Shown here one piece after another: positions 52,801 to 62,289 of a DNA stretch of 64,000 nucleotides. The notes below the pieces were generated by a model. That model saw nothing but the letters and a program-made list of their open reading frames with translations. It did no database searches and was not told the origin of the DNA. How positions within the stretch are numbered: position 1 is the stretch's first letter; every line of letters begins with the position of its first letter. Location of the stretch: positions 1-64,000 of the forward strand of contig NZ_JOII01000003.1 of the NCBI RefSeq assembly GCF_000719955.1, in the 5' to 3' direction. This DNA comes from Streptomyces albidoflavus. GTDB taxonomy: Bacteria > Actinomycetota > Actinomycetes > Streptomycetales > Streptomycetaceae. The position numbers and the translations under genes are program-made.

Positions 52801-54764
52801 GGATCCTCCAAGCCCTGCTCCCGCTCCACCGGTCGGCCGGCCTGCTCCGCTTCCCCGCCGCCGAACGCGCCGCCGCGCAGCTCTTCTGGGCCCACCACAC
52901 CACCCCCGACACCCGCGCCGGCCTCACCCGCCGCGCCCGCTCACTGGCCCGCGCCCGCGCCGCCTTCGGCCCCACCGGCGCCGAGGAGGAACTGCGCGCC
53001 GAACTCGCCGACGCCCTCGCCGCGAGCGGCACCCCCGGCGCCGAGAGCGTCGACACCGGCCTCGCCGCCGCCTACCTCTTCGAGGAACTGGCCGACGCAC
53101 GCCCGGGGTTCGTCACCGGCGGCGCCGCCCGCGCCCTGCTGGAGAAGTTCCGCCGCACCGCGGGCCCCGCCTACGACGAGGACCTCGCCGCCCTCGGCCC
53201 CGGCGCCCTGCCCGCCGCCCACCAGCTCGTCACCGCCTGGCTCACCGCCGCCACCACCGCGAGCGGCGACACCACCGAACCGGGCGACCTCGCCGAGGCC
53301 GCCGCCACCGAACTCTGCCCCGGGCTCGACCGGTACGAGGGGGACGCGCCGCTCACCGCCACCGCCGAAGGGCTCCTCGGCGACCACCCCCGCATCCACC
53401 ACCGCACCCTCACCCTGCGCCTCGACACCTTCCTCGCCCGCACCCGGCACTTCACCACCCGCACCCTGCCCGGCTTCCGCGCCTACCAGGCCCGCCGCGC
53501 CGCCCTGGTCGCCGCCGAACGCGACCGGCTCCGCCTCGACCAGCACCGCACCGGCGTCCTCACCTCCTTCGTCCGCAACCGCCTCATCGACGAGGTCTAC
53601 CTGCCGCTGATCGGCGACAACCTCGCCAAGCAGCTCGGCGCCGCCGGAGCCGCCCGCCGCACCGACCACAGCGGCCTGCTGCTCCTCCTCTCCCCGCCCG
53701 GCTACGGCAAGACGACGCTCATGGAGTACGTCGCCGACCGCCTCGGCCTGCTCCGGGTCCGCGTCGACGGGCCCGCCATCGGCCACCGCGTCACCTCGCT
53801 CGACCCCGCCGAGGCCCCCGACGCCACCGCCCGCCAGGAGATCGAGAAGATCAACTTCGCGCTGGCGGCGGGCAGCAACACCCTGCTGCACATCGACGAC
53901 ATCCAGCACCTCTCACCCGAACTCCTGAGCAAGTTCATCCCGCTCTGCGACGCCCAGCGCCGCGTCGACGGCGTCCAGGACGGCCGCGCCCGCAGCTACG
54001 ACCTGCGCGGCAAGCGGTTCGCCGTCTGCATGACCGGCAACCCCTACACCGAGTCCGGCCACCTCTTCCGCGTCCCCGACATGCTCGCCAACCGGGCCGA
54101 CGTCTGGAACCTCGGCGACGTCCTCACCGGCAAGGAGGAGGCCTTCGCGCAGAGCTTCGTGGAGAACGCCCTCACCTCCCACCCCGACCTCGCCCCGCTG
54201 GCCGGCCGCGACCGCGCCGACCTCGACCTCTTCCTCCGCCTCGCCCGCGGCGACGCCTCCGCCCGGCCCGATCAGCTGCTCACGCCCTGCCCGCCCGCCG
54301 AGCGCGAGCGCGCCACCGCCGTCCTGCGCCACCTGCTGGCCGCCCGCGAGACGGTCCTCACGGTCAACGCCGCGTACATCGCCTCCGCCGCCCAGGCCGA
54401 CGAGACCCGCACCGAACCGCCGTTCCGCCTCCAGGGCTCGTACCGCAACATGAACCGGATCGCCGAGCGCATCTCCCCGGTGATGGACGAGGCGGAACTG
54501 GCCGCGCTCCTCGACGACCACTACCGGGCCGAGGCCCAGACCCTCACCGGCGGAGCCGAGGCCAACCTGCTCAAACTGGCCGCCCTGCGCGGCCGGCTGA
54601 CCGAGGAGCAGGCCGCGCGCTGGGAGCAGGTGTGCGCCGCCCACGTACGCCACCAGGCGATCGGCGGTGCCGACGGGGACCAGCTCGGCCGGGCCGTCGC
54701 CGCCCTCGGGCTGCTCGCCGACCGGCTGGCGGCGGTGGAGGGGGCGATCCGGGGCGGCTCGTAG
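49866..54764 (+). CDS. Giant coiled-coil AAA-type ATPase (annotated elsewhere as 'DNA repair ATPase')
   Basis: A 1632-residue protein. The first ~480 residues look like beta-rich repeats. Residues ~480-900 are helical and coiled-coil rich, and the last ~400 contain an AAA-type ATPase module. Walker A is SPPGYGKTT (Ser1276-Thr1284), Walker B is LLHIDDIQHL (Asp1344-Asp1345), and a sensor-1 region is VCMTGNPYTESGHLF. The label 'DNA repair ATPase' in databases comes from general similarity, and no nuclease or SMC signature is visible. ATG 49866 has a GAGGAG-like site. The gene follows NfeD-like and flotillin genes, so the ATPase may act at flotillin microdomains as a remodeller. Confidence 0.87.
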   Translation: MTTPPTAPQPQDQAAGQAAPRLDGAAYDVLRDRLAAQAGELARRAGALDARRTEAFGSTAPAATGTLTLRTAHPARAADLAALGDVLLFGVRDLPDTVTAGGGPAVGDVFSLHARDGSPLPEDAVPGLLDDPAFRTEFAALHRYYRRSRLLRLRRSGQKLLAVFRTGERVADLRVLRWSVAADGSVAFLDARGERDAREPAPGGPGVEWTPATRDDHVLGRHPYVAVAEGVGVSTVGGHLTVTTGEDDTPAHREPVAEPLQSLADADLAHARVGPLVLLRVRPYKEEEWRHLVVHTPTGAVHRLDAPDGAFRRLPDDQGVVHPGGMFLADGTGKHVEDRAGGALEFDRELRSPLGEDVLYAYHAHGLAPGLLLSYNMLRKELAAPLRCTGWARHEDGTLAVLRADGGGEPTRVHPVQLWRTPYVADTRAAAYGGEGPLARVGNPDLVRALGACLSLARTAGGATVPTTAVYRALRDDCAAVLDRHPWLGDPELGALHEPLERIRETAGQIIDEFQHVTDLTRRAAQALDEAADEAAALVRRVRGEAPKSADGWVASLTALRRAHGRILATKELRYADPGRADRLAGELGEETAAAARRAVSHLARPDAFAAHHQDAARLTEEAEALATAAEAAPLTRALDEHTERLTTVSEVVAGIDISDATVRTGILEAVAEVLGAVNRARATLAARRRALAETEGRAEFGAELALLAQATTAALAAADTPESCAAQLAALLLRVEDLESRFAEQDAFLDALAARREEIHEAFTTRGQTLADARARHTQRLADSADRVLATLTRRLAALPDREAVTAFLATDPMAAKVTRTIEALREADDPVRAEELAGRLKAARQEAARALRDRADLYADGGRTVRLGRHRFAVTTRPAELTLVPDGDTLAFALSGTDYRSPVTDPGFAATRPYWEQTLPSESAGLYRAEHLAARLLTDHGAEALATADLPALVRAAAEAAPEEGYERGVHDHDTVRILQALLPLHRSAGLLRFPAAERAAAQLFWAHHTTPDTRAGLTRRARSLARARAAFGPTGAEEELRAELADALAASGTPGAESVDTGLAAAYLFEELADARPGFVTGGAARALLEKFRRTAGPAYDEDLAALGPGALPAAHQLVTAWLTAATTASGDTTEPGDLAEAAATELCPGLDRYEGDAPLTATAEGLLGDHPRIHHRTLTLRLDTFLARTRHFTTRTLPGFRAYQARRAALVAAERDRLRLDQHRTGVLTSFVRNRLIDEVYLPLIGDNLAKQLGAAGAARRTDHSGLLLLLSPPGYGKTTLMEYVADRLGLLRVRVDGPAIGHRVTSLDPAEAPDATARQEIEKINFALAAGSNTLLHIDDIQHLSPELLSKFIPLCDAQRRVDGVQDGRARSYDLRGKRFAVCMTGNPYTESGHLFRVPDMLANRADVWNLGDVLTGKEEAFAQSFVENALTSHPDLAPLAGRDRADLDLFLRLARGDASARPDQLLTPCPPAERERATAVLRHLLAARETVLTVNAAYIASAAQADETRTEPPFRLQGSYRNMNRIAERISPVMDEAELAALLDDHYRAEAQTLTGGAEANLLKLAALRGRLTEEQAARWEQVCAAHVRHQAIGGADGDQLGRAVAALGLLADRLAAVEGAIRGGS

Positions 54765-54770
54765 GGCGGG

Positions 54771-55841
54771 TCAGTGGGCGACCGCGAGGACCGCGCGGTC
54801 GTCGGTGGAGATGCCGCCCGTCCAGGCGTCGACCCGGGTGAGCAGGCCGTTGACCGCCGCCTTGGCCGAGGCGCAGGACATGCCCTCCAGGCCGCGCACC
54901 GGGTCGAAGAAGACCCCCTGTGGGTCGCGCGACTCGGTCACCCCGTCGGTGACGAAGAGCAGGCTCGACCCGGGCGGGAAGGCGAACTCCTCGTGCGGCG
55001 ACACCTCCTGGCCGAAGCCGGACATGCCCAGGGGCAGGTTCGGCACCCCGGCGTCCAGCCCCCGCACGTGGCCGCCGGAGACCAGATAGGGGCCGGGGTG
55101 GCCGAAGTTCAGCAGCCGTACCAGTTCCCCGCCGTGCGGGAACTCGGCGAGGACGGCCGTGGTGAACCCCTCCATCCGCAGCTCCTCGCCGAGCCCCGGC
55201 GCCTCGCGGGCGAGCCGCCGGTTCAGCCGGGCGCCGAGCGCCTCCAGCGTCGGCACGTCCTCGGCGGCCTCCCGGAACGCGCCGAGCAGCAGGGCGACGG
55301 TGCTGACCGCGCCCATCCCCTTGCCGCGCACGTCCCCGATGAAGACCCGCAGCCCCCACGGGCTGTCGTGGACGGCGTACAGGTCACCGCCGATCCGTGC
55401 CTCGGTCTGCGCCGCCCGGTAGGAGGCGGCGATGTCGTACCCGGCCAGCCGGAGCGGCGGTTCGGGCAGCAGGGCGAGCTGCACGCTCTCGGCGACCGTG
55501 CGGACCTCGGTCATCCGCCGGCCGTACCGGACCACCAGCCGGTTCAGGTCGAGCCCGAGGACGCCCGCGACCACCACGTACGCCAGGTCGACGAACTGCT
55601 GGGCCCCGGCGGTGCCCGACTCCCAGAACCCCGTCAGCAGCTCCGCGACGAACGCCACCACAACCAGCCCGAGCGTCGCCCGGAACGACATGATCACCCC
55701 GGAGGCCACACAGGCGAGGACGATCAGGGGCCCGCCGCTGACCTCCTTCGGCGTCGCCAGGTCCATCACGATGCCCAGGACCAGCAGGGCCCACGGCACC
55801 ACCCCCGCGTACGCGGGCCAGCGCCGTCCGATCCGGTCCAC
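54771..55841 (-). CDS. PP2C/SpoIIE-type membrane phosphatase
   Basis: A 356-residue protein with about four membrane segments (residues 10-110: VPWALLVLGIVMDLATP, GPLIVLACVASGVIMSF, TLGLVVVAFVAELLTG, FVDLAYVVVAGVLGLDL) and a SpoIIE/PP2C phosphatase domain. Metal-binding Asp residues lie in ARIGGDLYAVHD, FIGDVRGKGMGAVSTVALLL and FVTDGVTESRDPQG. Such proteins dephosphorylate anti-anti-sigma factors. GTG 55841 follows a GGAAGGA site at 8 bp; GTG 55892 would add 17 residues but lacks a site. It is convergent with the ATPase gene (6 bp apart). No anti-sigma gene is next to it. Confidence 0.9.
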   Translation of the reverse strand: MDRIGRRWPAYAGVVPWALLVLGIVMDLATPKEVSGGPLIVLACVASGVIMSFRATLGLVVVAFVAELLTGFWESGTAGAQQFVDLAYVVVAGVLGLDLNRLVVRYGRRMTEVRTVAESVQLALLPEPPLRLAGYDIAASYRAAQTEARIGGDLYAVHDSPWGLRVFIGDVRGKGMGAVSTVALLLGAFREAAEDVPTLEALGARLNRRLAREAPGLGEELRMEGFTTAVLAEFPHGGELVRLLNFGHPGPYLVSGGHVRGLDAGVPNLPLGMSGFGQEVSPHEEFAFPPGSSLLFVTDGVTESRDPQGVFFDPVRGLEGMSCASAKAAVNGLLTRVDAWTGGISTDDRAVLAVAH

Positions 55842-55972
55842 CGCGGGGTCCTTCCTGTCGTCCAGGCGTGCGATCTCGTCCCGCGAGTTCACACGCCGGC
55901 GCCGGCCGGACCGGGCAGACACGCTTGTCTGTCCGTATTCCGTTCGAATCCCGGCCGGCGTCCGCGGCCGGG

Positions 55973-56772
<800 letters not shown>

Positions 56773-56776
<4 letters not shown>

Positions 56777-57831
56777 GAGGGCCTCCGGGTGCGGTACATG
56801 ATGAGGACGAAGGCGGGCACCCCGATCAGCGAGGTCACCACGCCGACCGGGATCTCCTGCGGCGCCAGCACGGTCCGGGCCAGGGTGTCCACCCAGACCA
56901 GGAAGACCGCGCCGCTCAGCGCCGCCACCGGCAGCAGCCGCCCGTGCAGGGTGCCGACCAGGGCGCGGGCCGCGTGCGGCAGCACCAGGCCGACGAAGCC
57001 GATCGCCCCGGCCGCGCTGACCAGCGCGGCGGTGAGCAGCGCGGTGACGCTCAGCAGGATCAGCCGGGTGCGCGCCACCGAGACGCCGAGCGCGGCGGCG
57101 CTCTCCGCGCCGAAGGCGAAGGCGTCGAGCTGGACGGCCCGCGCCCCGCACACCACCAGCGCCACCACCAGCACGGCCAGGCACGCCCACACGTCGGTCC
57201 AGGTGGCCCCCGAGAGGCTGCCGAGCAGCCAGAAGAGGATGCCCCGGGTCTGCTCGGCGTCGGCGGCGAACATCACGACGAAGGAGGTGAGCGCCGAGAA
57301 GAGCTGCATGCCCGCCACCCCGGAGAGCACCACCCGGTCGGTGGTGCCGCCCAGACTGTGGCTGAGCAGCAGCACCAGCCCGAAGGAGACGAGGGCGCCG
57401 AGGAAGGCGCCGGTGGAGATCGAGAGCGCGCCGCCGCCGAGGCCGAGGACGACCACCGCGACCGCGCCGGTGGAGGCCCCGGAGGAGACGCCGAGGACGA
57501 ACGGGTCGGCCAGCGGATTGCGCAGCAGCGACTGCATGACCACGCCGCAGACCGCGAGCCCGGCCCCGCAGACGGCCGCCAGGACGGTGCGCGGCAGCCG
57601 CAGCTCCCAGACGATCCCTTCGCGCAGAGGCGTCAGTCCGCTCTCACCGCCGCCGAAGCGCGAGGCGACGACCGCCCACACGTCGGGGACCGAGACCCGG
57701 GCCGGGCCGATGGTGATGGCGACCGAGACGGAGGCCAGCAGCACGAGCGCGAGGATGCCGAGCGTCCACGCCCCCGGCCGCCGCCGCGCCCGCCCCTCCT
57801 TCGGAGCGGGCCGCGCGGCGGTCGCGGTCAC
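56773..57831 (-). CDS. FecCD-type ABC transporter permease
   Basis: A 352-residue permease with about ten membrane segments, as in BtuC/FhuB-type importers. Family segments are WELRLPRTVLAAVCGAGLAV, then NPLADPFVLGVSSGASTGAV, and GAIGFVGLVLPHAARALVG, which binds the ATPase. The GTG start at 57831 overlaps the stop of the binding-protein gene (GTGA). It works as a homodimer with the ATPase and lipoprotein of this operon. Confidence 0.95.
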
Positions 57832-58880
57832 TTCGCGAACCCGAACTCACGCAGCTTGGCGGCGACTTCCTCGATCCCGTCGACGGTGCGGATCGAGGGG
57901 TTCATCGCGGCGCCGCTCAGCAGGACGTACCGCTTCTCCTTCACCGCCGTCATGGTGCGGGTGGCCGGGTTGGACTCCAGGAAGGCGATCTTCTTGGCGG
58001 CGCTCTCCGCCGTCTGCGACTTGCGGGTCAGGTCGCCGATGACCAGCACGTCGGGGTCGCGGTCGGCGACGGTCTCCCAGTTGATCTGCGGCCACTCGTC
58101 CTGGGTGTCGTCGAAGACGTTCTTCGCCCCGACGGCCTCGGTGATGATGCCGGGGGCGCCGCAGCAGCCGCCCATGTACGGGGCCTCGGCGTTGGCGAAC
58201 CAGTAGAGCAGGGTGGGGCGTTCGTCCTCGGGCGCCTTCTTCGTGCTGAGCCCGTCGGTGGCCTTCTCGGCGCGCCGGGTCAGGTCGGCGACGAGCTTCT
58301 CGCCGCGCTCCTCGACGCCGAAGACCTTCGCCAGGTCGGTGACCTCGCCGTGGATGTCGGCCATGGTCAGCGGCTCGTCCCGGGAGCCGTCGCCGTCGCC
58401 GGTGTTGGACTTGGAGCAGTCGGCGGGCGAGACGTACGTGCCCACGCCGAGGTCCTCGAAGGCCTTGCGGGTGGCGACGCCGCCCTTGCCGAGGGTCGAC
58501 TCGAAGGAGGCGGTGACGAAGTCGGGTTCCTGGTCGAGGACCTTCTCGAAGGAGGGGTTGTTGTCGGCCAGCCGCTCGACCTTGGCGTTCTCCTCGGCCA
58601 GGTGGGGGAGGACCGGGTCGGTCCAGGTGGCGGTGCCCGCCATGCGGCCGGCGAGGCCGAGCGAGAGCAGGATCTCGGTGGAGTCCTGGTTGAGCGAGAC
58701 GGCGCGCTCGGGCGGCTGCTCGACGGTGAGGGTGCGGCCGCAGTTCTCCAGCGTCGTCGCCCCGGCGCCCTTGGCCTCGTCGGAGGGCTGGGAGTCACCC
58801 CCTCCGCACGCGGTGAGCAGCAGGCCGAGGACGGCGCAGGAGGTGGCGAGGGAGGTCCGGCGGAAGGGCGCAACAGGCAC
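57828..58880 (-). CDS. ABC substrate-binding lipoprotein, cobalamin/iron-complex type
   Basis: A 350-residue lipoprotein with a signal peptide ending in lipobox LTAC (Cys25) and a FecB/BtuF-like bilobal fold (AVSLNQDSTEILLSLGLAGR, later INWETVADRDPDVLVIGDL). Extra Cys residues (CSKSN, GGCCGAP) are present in the mature protein. Motifs alone do not separate B12 from siderophore binding, but the cobalamin riboswitch in its 5' leader points to B12 or another corrinoid. GTG 58880 is the first plausible start after the riboswitch. Confidence 0.93.
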   Translation of the reverse strand: MPVAPFRRTSLATSCAVLGLLLTACGGGDSQPSDEAKGAGATTLENCGRTLTVEQPPERAVSLNQDSTEILLSLGLAGRMAGTATWTDPVLPHLAEENAKVERLADNNPSFEKVLDQEPDFVTASFESTLGKGGVATRKAFEDLGVGTYVSPADCSKSNTGDGDGSRDEPLTMADIHGEVTDLAKVFGVEERGEKLVADLTRRAEKATDGLSTKKAPEDERPTLLYWFANAEAPYMGGCCGAPGIITEAVGAKNVFDDTQDEWPQINWETVADRDPDVLVIGDLTRKSQTAESAAKKIAFLESNPATRTMTAVKEKRYVLLSGAAMNPSIRTVDGIEEVAAKLREFGFAK

Positions 58881-58949
58881 AGGGGTGCGGCTTTCGGTGT
58901 CGAGGCTCGGTCGCGAAGCCTGGCGTACAGGAACTCCGCCCGGACGGAC

Positions 58950-59100
58950 GGAGAGCCAGCAGGTCTTCGGACTCGGGGTCGTCCGGACGGCGCGCCTTCC
59001 CGGGGGCTGCCCCAGTGGCGTCCTGCGCCGCCCGTCGCCCTCACCGCTGCGCGTCAGTTCCGGGTTCGCACCGGATTCCCTGACCCGTTCGCATCGAGAT
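58950..59100 (-). ncRNA. Cobalamin (AdoCbl) riboswitch
   Basis: On the minus strand the leader contains GGGAATCCGGTGCGAAC, then GGAACTGACGCGCAGCGGTGA, then GCCACTGGG, a GGGAAGGCG element and finally GAGTCCGAAGACCTGCTGGC. These are conserved blocks of the cobalamin riboswitch in the right order and about 70 bp before the importer start. High B12 should reduce expression of the importer. Ends are approximate. Confidence 0.93.
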
Positions 59101-59136
59101 GCGCGGGTACGACTGGCGTGCGAAAGCTAGCACAGC

Positions 59137-59168
59137 GGACCTCCCGCGCCCGGGGGCGGGGGAGGTCC
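59137..59168 (-). terminator. Hairpin terminator after the MMPL gene
   Basis: GGACCTCCC (59137-59145) pairs with GGGAGGTCC (59160-59168), extended by partial G/C pairing inside. It lies 23 bp after the minus-strand MMPL stop and before the riboswitch. Confidence 0.65.
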
Positions 59169-59190
59169 GTGGTACGCGTACGGCCTGCGG

Positions 59191-61317
59191 TTATGCGGGG
59201 GTACGGGGCTCGCCCGCGGCCTCCTTCGCGGGCTCGGCCCGGCGGCTGAGCGCACCGGGCCACCAGGAGGCGGGGCCGATGTCGCGGACGAGTGCGGGGA
59301 CCAGCAGGGAGCGGACCACCAGGGTGTCGAGCAGCACGCCGAAGGCGACGATGAAGGCGATCTGGGCGAGGAAGGCCAGCGGGATCACGCCGAGCGCCGC
59401 GAAGGTCGCCGCCAGGACCACGCCGGCCGAGGTGATGACGCCGCCGGTGGTGGTCAGGCCGCGCCGCACGCCCTCCCGGGTGCCGTGCAGCGCGGTCTCC
59501 TCGCGGACGCGGGACATCAGGAAGATGTTGTAGTCGACGCCGAGCGCCACCAGGAAGACGAAGCCGTAGAGCGGGACGGAGGCGTCGGTCCCGGTGAAGC
59601 CGAAGACGTGGGTGAAGACCAGCGAGGCGATGCCGAGGGTGGCCGCGAAGTTGAGCGCCACGGTGAGCACCAGCAGCAGCGGGGTCACCAGCGAGCGGAG
59701 CAGCGCGATGAGGATGACCAGGATGATCGCCAGCACCACCGGCATGATCAGGTTCCGGTCGGCCTCGGCGGTGCGCTGGGTGTCGTACTGCTGCGCGGTG
59801 TAGCCGCCGACCACGGCGTCGGCGCCGTCCACCGCGTGCACGGCGGTCCGCAGCCGGGCCACGGTCTCCTTGGCGGCGTCGCTGTCCGCGCCGTCCTGGA
59901 GGGTGGCGTCGATCCGCACCCGGCCGTCCACGACGCGCGGTGCTCCGCCGCCGGGCCGCCCCGACTCGGTGACCGGCGCGACCGAGGCGACGCCCTCGGT
60001 CTTCTTCGCGGCCGCGACCACCTCGTCCACCTGGCCGGCGTCGGCGATGACGACGGCCGGGTTGCCGGCGCCGCCCGGGAAGTGACGGCTCAGCGTCTCC
60101 TGGGCGGAGACCGAGGGCGCGTCGTTGACGAAGATCTCGTCCAGTGGGACGCCCCGGCTGGTCAGCGTCGGGGCGAAGGCGGCGCAGGCCACGAGGGCGG
60201 CCAGGGTGATCGCCCAGACCTTGCGCGGCGTCCGGTCGACCCGGTCGGCGACCCGCTGCCACAGGCGGTGGCTGCCGCCGGTGCCGGTGACCTTGGGGCG
60301 GGCCGGCCAGTAGGCGGCGCGGCCCAGCAGGACCAGGGCGGCGGGCAGGAAGGTGAGCGCGCTGAAGACCGAGCAGACGATGCCGATCGCGCCGACCGGG
60401 CCGAGCGCCCGGTTGTTGGTGAGGTCGCTCAGGAGCAGGGCCAGCAGGCCGAGCGCGACGGTGGCGGCGCTGGCGGTGATCGGGCCGAACGACTGCCGCC
60501 AGGCGAGCCGCATCGCGGTGAACCGGTCGCCGTGCAGGCTCAGTTCCTCCCGGAACCGGGCGGTGAGCAGGAGCGCGTAGTCGGTGGCGGCGCCGATCAC
60601 CAGGATCGACAGGATGCCCTGCACCTGCCCGTCGACGCGGACCACGTCCCGCTGGGCGAGCGCGTAGACCACCGCGCAGGCGAGTCCGAGGGCGAGGACC
60701 GCGCCGAAGATGATCACCAGGGGGAGCAGCAGGCTGCGGTAGACCACCAGCAGGATCAGCAGGACCGCGATGAGCGCGACCCCCAGCAGCAGTCCGTCGA
60801 TCCCGGCGAAGGCGTCGGAGAGGTCGGCCTGGCTGGCGGCGGGCCCGGCGATGACCGCCTCGGTGCCCGGCACCTTGCCGGCCGCCTCCTTGATCTCGTT
60901 CAGGACGGGCTGGAGTTCGTCCAGGTCGGTGCGGAGCGGGACGACGCCCTCCAGCGCCTCGCCGTCCTCGGAGGCCAGCGCGGGGGAGGGGCGCCCGGCG
61001 GTGAAGCCGGCGTCCGCGAGGGAGGCGAGGGTGCGGGTGGCGGCCTCGCGGGCGTCGGCCGGGAGCCGGCCGCCGTCCTTCGCGGTCCAGACGACGAGGG
61101 CGGGCAGGGCCTCGTCGGCGGAGAAGGCCTTCTGCTCCTCGGAGACCCTGGTCGACTCGGCGCTCTGCGGCAGGAAGGCGGCCTGGTCGTTGGTGGCGAC
61201 CTCGCCGAGCTTCCCCGCGTACGGGCCGAGGGTGCCGCCGACGCCGAGCCAGGCGATCAGCAGGACGAGGGGGACGAGGATTCGGGCGGTTCGGCCCTTG
61301 CGGGCGGCGCTGGACAT
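59191..61317 (-). CDS. MMPL family RND-type exporter
   Basis: A 708-residue transporter with two copies of the layout one membrane segment, extracytoplasmic domain, five membrane segments. Motifs include ILVIGAATDYALLLTARFRE and LVALGVDYNIFLMSRVREE (proton-relay Asp-Tyr). MMPL proteins export lipids or drugs by proton exchange. ATG 61317 has an AGGAG site. A MarR gene on the same strand precedes it, and a perfect 15-bp palindrome lies about 100 bp before the start, so it is likely induced by a compound that it exports. Confidence 0.94.
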   Translation of the reverse strand: MSSAARKGRTARILVPLVLLIAWLGVGGTLGPYAGKLGEVATNDQAAFLPQSAESTRVSEEQKAFSADEALPALVVWTAKDGGRLPADAREAATRTLASLADAGFTAGRPSPALASEDGEALEGVVPLRTDLDELQPVLNEIKEAAGKVPGTEAVIAGPAASQADLSDAFAGIDGLLLGVALIAVLLILLVVYRSLLLPLVIIFGAVLALGLACAVVYALAQRDVVRVDGQVQGILSILVIGAATDYALLLTARFREELSLHGDRFTAMRLAWRQSFGPITASAATVALGLLALLLSDLTNNRALGPVGAIGIVCSVFSALTFLPAALVLLGRAAYWPARPKVTGTGGSHRLWQRVADRVDRTPRKVWAITLAALVACAAFAPTLTSRGVPLDEIFVNDAPSVSAQETLSRHFPGGAGNPAVVIADAGQVDEVVAAAKKTEGVASVAPVTESGRPGGGAPRVVDGRVRIDATLQDGADSDAAKETVARLRTAVHAVDGADAVVGGYTAQQYDTQRTAEADRNLIMPVVLAIILVILIALLRSLVTPLLLVLTVALNFAATLGIASLVFTHVFGFTGTDASVPLYGFVFLVALGVDYNIFLMSRVREETALHGTREGVRRGLTTTGGVITSAGVVLAATFAALGVIPLAFLAQIAFIVAFGVLLDTLVVRSLLVPALVRDIGPASWWPGALSRRAEPAKEAAGEPRTPA

Positions 61318-61414
61318 CGCACTCCTGGGACGGTGACGCGGACGGCGCGGAACGGGTGGCGGGCGGACGGGCGCGGACGTGCGGCGGCGCCCGAGTTCTC
61401 TCGATCGGTGACTA

Positions 61415-61429
61415 TCTCAATGATTGAGA
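61415..61429. promoter_or_regulatory. MarR operator before the MMPL gene
   Basis: TCTCAAT-G-ATTGAGA, a perfect palindrome with 7-bp arms in a lower-GC patch, typical of MarR-family sites. The flanking region 61318-61606 holds no gene. Confidence 0.75.
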
Positions 61430-61606
61430 GACTCTGTGGGTCGATGCTACGCATACCCGTCCTGGGGTCCGACAAGGGGTCCGCCACACGGCGTGCGGGC
61501 GGGAAGGCGCGACAACGACGCCGCTTCACTCTTCCGGGTGAGCGTGGCCTCCGGATGCGCGTGAGCCGCGAAACCCGCGCGGGCCGCCGGAGGGATTGGC
61601 CGCCGC

Positions 61607-62113
61607 TCAGCCGCCCGGACGCCGCTCCGGCCCCCGGATCTGCGCGAACTCCCCGTTCATCGCGGCGAGGAAACGCAGCGCGGCGTCCGCCTCCTCCTGG
61701 GTCAGCCGGGCCCTGGCCCTGGCGGCCGCCGTCGCGAGCGGCTGGAAGTGGGCGCGGGCCAGCGCCTTGCCGCCCTCCGTGTAGTGCAGGTGCACCACGC
61801 GCCGGTCCCGGGTGTCCCGGGTGCGGCGGATGTGCCCGGCGCGCTCCAGCCGGTCCAGACAGGCGGTGACCGCGCCGGAGGTCAGGCCCAGCCGCTCCCG
61901 CAGCCGGCCCGGCGTCATCGGCTCGGGGGCGTCCAGGATCGCGCCGAGCGCCTGCACATCGGTGGCGTGCAGGCCCTGCCCGGCGGCGAAGGCGTGCGCC
62001 AGCCGGTTGACCTCGCCGTGCATGCGGCGCAGCTCCACGGCGAGCGCGTAGAGGTCCGCCCCGCCGCCCGCCGGGCCGCCCGCTCCGCCCGTCTCCTCAT
62101 CAGTCCCGGCCAC
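61607..62113 (-). CDS. MarR family transcriptional regulator
   Basis: A 168-residue winged-helix protein. The HTH is MTPGRLRERLGLTSGAVTAC and the wing is RRTRDTRDRRVVHLHYTEGG. A Gly-rich N-terminal tail (residues 1-18) precedes helix 1. GTG 62113 is the first start in frame and has only a weak AGG site. It is upstream of the MMPL exporter on the same strand; the 289-bp gap carries the palindrome it probably binds. The ligand is unknown. Confidence 0.92.
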   Translation of the reverse strand: MAGTDEETGGAGGPAGGGADLYALAVELRRMHGEVNRLAHAFAAGQGLHATDVQALGAILDAPEPMTPGRLRERLGLTSGAVTACLDRLERAGHIRRTRDTRDRRVVHLHYTEGGKALARAHFQPLATAAARARARLTQEEADAALRFLAAMNGEFAQIRGPERRPGG

Positions 62114-62289
62114 GGCGCCAGCCTAGTCCGCGCCCCCACGGCACCCGGTCCGCCCCCGCCGCATCCGCGTGCCCGGGACGCGCGGAAGAGGGGACGGCGC
62201 GAGACGGTGGGACCAGGGGCCGGTCCGGTCGTCCGTACGGCGGTCCGGACCCGGCCGTTCCACCAGGTCACCGAAGTCAAAGAGAGGTC

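Noticed and set aside
49745..54841. 1698-codon alternative plus frame over the ATPase
   Set aside because: Arg/Pro/His-rich off-frame reading; the 1632-residue frame has Walker motifs.
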